Shown here: positions 62,850 to 64,000 of the stretch, piece by piece
Layout of the letters: every line of letters starts with the position of its first letter
How positions within the stretch are numbered: position 1 is the first letter of the stretch
Assembly: GCA_016286995.1 (NCBI GenBank)
Contig: JAEEVA010000014.1
Span: forward strand, 1 to 64,000
Source: Prevotella sp.
GTDB lineage: Bacteria > Bacteroidota > Bacteroidia > Bacteroidales > Bacteroidaceae
Length of the DNA stretch: 64,000 nucleotides
Direction of reading: 5' to 3'
The notes under the pieces: model-generated
Databases searched by the model: none
Told to the model about the DNA's origin: nothing
The model's input: the letters and a program-made list of their open reading frames with translations, nothing else
Translations under genes and position numbers: made by a program

Positions 62850-62880
62850 ACTTCAATATTTGTAATTAATAAGAATTCCT

Positions 62881-62950
62881 TCTTAATTCTTAATTGATAA
62901 TCGCGAAGCGACAACTCTTAATTCTTAATTCTTAATTCATAATTCATAAA
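62881..62950. repeat. Heptad array (TCTTAAT/TCATAAT) with a 14-nt in-phase insert
   Basis: Ten heptad slots: two TCTTAAT, one TGATAAT, a 14-nt CGCGAAGCGACAAC, three TCTTAAT, TCATAAT and TCATAAA. The insert keeps the 7-nt phase and holds a small TCGC-GAA-GCGA palindrome. The array ends one base from the dehydrogenase stop codon. Confidence 0.88.
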
Positions 62951-62951
62951 A

Positions 62952-64000
62952 TCATCTTGCAACGACGTATTTATGTAAAGTAGCACGTACAGCGCCCTTG
63001 CCGGCATATAGTTCTTTCACCATGCCCTCAATCTGTTCACCGAGACCAGCCTCATAGAGGTCCAGTCCGAAGACGTCCTTGCGGCTGTAAAGTTGTTTCA
63101 GCGGACTCCAGTCCTGGTCGGGCTTGCCGATTTCCAGCGGAGCCACGATGGCCTGCAATTCGGCCAGCATGGGGTCGGGCGAGGGTTCGAAGGCTGTCAG
63201 GTCATCTCTGAGGCCTTTCAGATAGCGGGCATAGCCGGCCAGCGTCAGCGGAATCAGCACGAGGTTCGACTTGTCAAGACCGCGTGCCACATATTTCTTC
63301 AGGGTCTCACCGAAGCGGATGGGCAGCTTCTGGCTGGTATCCATAGCGATGCGCTGCGGAGCGTCAGGCATGAACGGGTTGGGCAGACGCTTGTTGAGCA
63401 CGGCACCGATGAACTCGTAGGGGTTCAGCACGCCTGGGTCGACCACCACGGGCATAGCTTCCATGTAGCCAATCTTCTGGATGAAGGCACGCAGGTCCTC
63501 ATCCTTCATCTCGGCCGAAATCAGCGTGTAGCCCAGCATGCAGCCGTAGATGCTCATGGCTGTGTGCAGCGGGTTCAGGCAGGTGGTCACCTTCATGGTC
63601 TCTACCTTGTCGACAGTTTCACGGGTGGTATACAGGGCACCGCCAAGGTCGAGTGGGGGACGGCCGTTGGTGTAGTTGTCCTCGATGACCAGATACTGCA
63701 CTTCCTCGGCATTCACGAACGGAGCGGTGAAGGTGTGCTTCTCGGTCTCGATGTAGTCGTTGTCCTCAAAGCCGTCCTTGGCCAGCAGTTCCTTGACTTT
63801 CTCGTGAGGACGCGGCGTAATCTTGTCAATCATCGACCAGGGGAAGGTCACTTTCTTCTCGTCCTTCAGGTAGTCGAGGAAAGTTTCAGGCACCAGTCCG
63901 TCCTTCACCCAGCGCTCAGCGTAGGCAAAGACGCCGGCCTTCACCTTGTCGCCGTTGTGCGAGCAGTTGTCCATCGACTGCACAGTGAGCGGCAGCTGTC
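62952..64000 (-). CDS. Mannitol-dehydrogenase-family oxidoreductase, C-terminal part (runs off window end)
   Basis: The minus-strand frame stays open to 64000 (…QLPLTVQSMDNCSHNGDK), so the track start at 63983 is artificial and the N-terminal Rossmann part lies outside the window. The visible about 349 residues match polyol or hexuronate dehydrogenases: VQSMDNCSHNG, TTCLNPLHTAMSIYG and KLPIRFGETLKKY. The product is probably fructuronate (mannonate oxidoreductase, UxuB-like) or mannitol dehydrogenase; the two cannot be told apart here. It acts in sugar-acid or polyol catabolism. Confidence 0.88.
   Translation of the reverse strand, partial: QLPLTVQSMDNCSHNGDKVKAGVFAYAERWVKDGLVPETFLDYLKDEKKVTFPWSMIDKITPRPHEKVKELLAKDGFEDNDYIETEKHTFTAPFVNAEEVQYLVIEDNYTNGRPPLDLGGALYTTRETVDKVETMKVTTCLNPLHTAMSIYGCMLGYTLISAEMKDEDLRAFIQKIGYMEAMPVVVDPGVLNPYEFIGAVLNKRLPNPFMPDAPQRIAMDTSQKLPIRFGETLKKYVARGLDKSNLVLIPLTLAGYARYLKGLRDDLTAFEPSPDPMLAELQAIVAPLEIGKPDQDWSPLKQLYSRKDVFGLDLYEAGLGEQIEGMVKELYAGKGAVRATLHKYVVAR

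Overview
The window reads as a chromosome segment of a Bacteroidales bacterium, most likely Prevotellaceae. The evidence is: promoters of the Bacteroidetes type (TTTG, 19-20 nt, TAnnTTTG) ahead of most operons; an F-type ATP synthase operon in the Bacteroidetes order atpD-C-(small membrane protein)-B-E-F-H-A-G; a FeoA-FeoB fusion; a BspA-like LRR surface protein and a secreted hydrolase with the same GR-L-G...KG-YI-NG-KVVIK tail; a CHU_C-type (T9SS type B) C-terminal domain; and serC-serA pairing. No tRNA, rRNA, CRISPR array, IS transposase or phage gene was seen. The species is inference.

Layout: (1) 1-4.6 kb: 3'-truncated gdhA, rpsA, a secreted alpha/beta hydrolase. (2) 4.6-15.2 kb: an accessory island. 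A strong promoter is followed by about 340 nt of highly structured, apparently non-coding RNA with two mutually exclusive folds. Then come a four-gene restriction-like defence set (PLD-like/SNF2 helicase, DUF4391, Mod methyltransferase, Res helicase-nuclease) and a RelE/HigB-like toxin-antitoxin pair inserted backwards between the DUF4391 and mod genes. (3) 15.3-23.5 kb: NUDIX hydrolase and the ATP synthase operon. (4) 23.5-32.6 kb: feoB, a second toxin-antitoxin pair flanked by palindromic repeats, and a leftward operon with a structured leader RNA, an unknown protein, a HEPN-like protein and the 1232-aa BspA-like protein. (5) 32.6-48.7 kb: BASS transporter, serA/serC, DEAD-box helicase, OmpH-like protein, MATE-ATPase fusion, pepD, relA-type synthetase, DUF1846, yidC, MscS channel. 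(6) 48.7-64 kb: gyrA, TPR protein, uvrA, T9SS-type protein, binding-protein-like lipid/peptide-sensing candidate, PorT-like barrel, POT transporter, endonuclease/phosphatase, HtrA protease and a 5'-truncated mannitol-dehydrogenase-family gene.

The most unusual signal spans the whole window: short tandem arrays with a strict 7-nt period, each locus with its own word (ATTGAAC/ATTGACC, GTGAAAA, TCTTAAT, CAATTCT, GTGGAGA, AAATATT and others). They often start immediately after a stop codon, supply start or stop codons, encode signal-peptide residues, or sit in frame in domain linkers. Two loci have the arrays as inverted pairs around a gene for an S23-type four-helix-bundle protein. One is an intact copy between serC and serA; the other is an internally deleted copy between atpH and atpA. 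Both lie in the sense direction inside essential operons. A third, gene-less inverted pair lies in frame inside the DEAD-box helicase gene. I read this as a candidate family of mobile or formerly mobile cassettes related to rRNA intervening sequences. A second set of arrays has a 21-22-nt period. The mobility and function of both kinds are inference.
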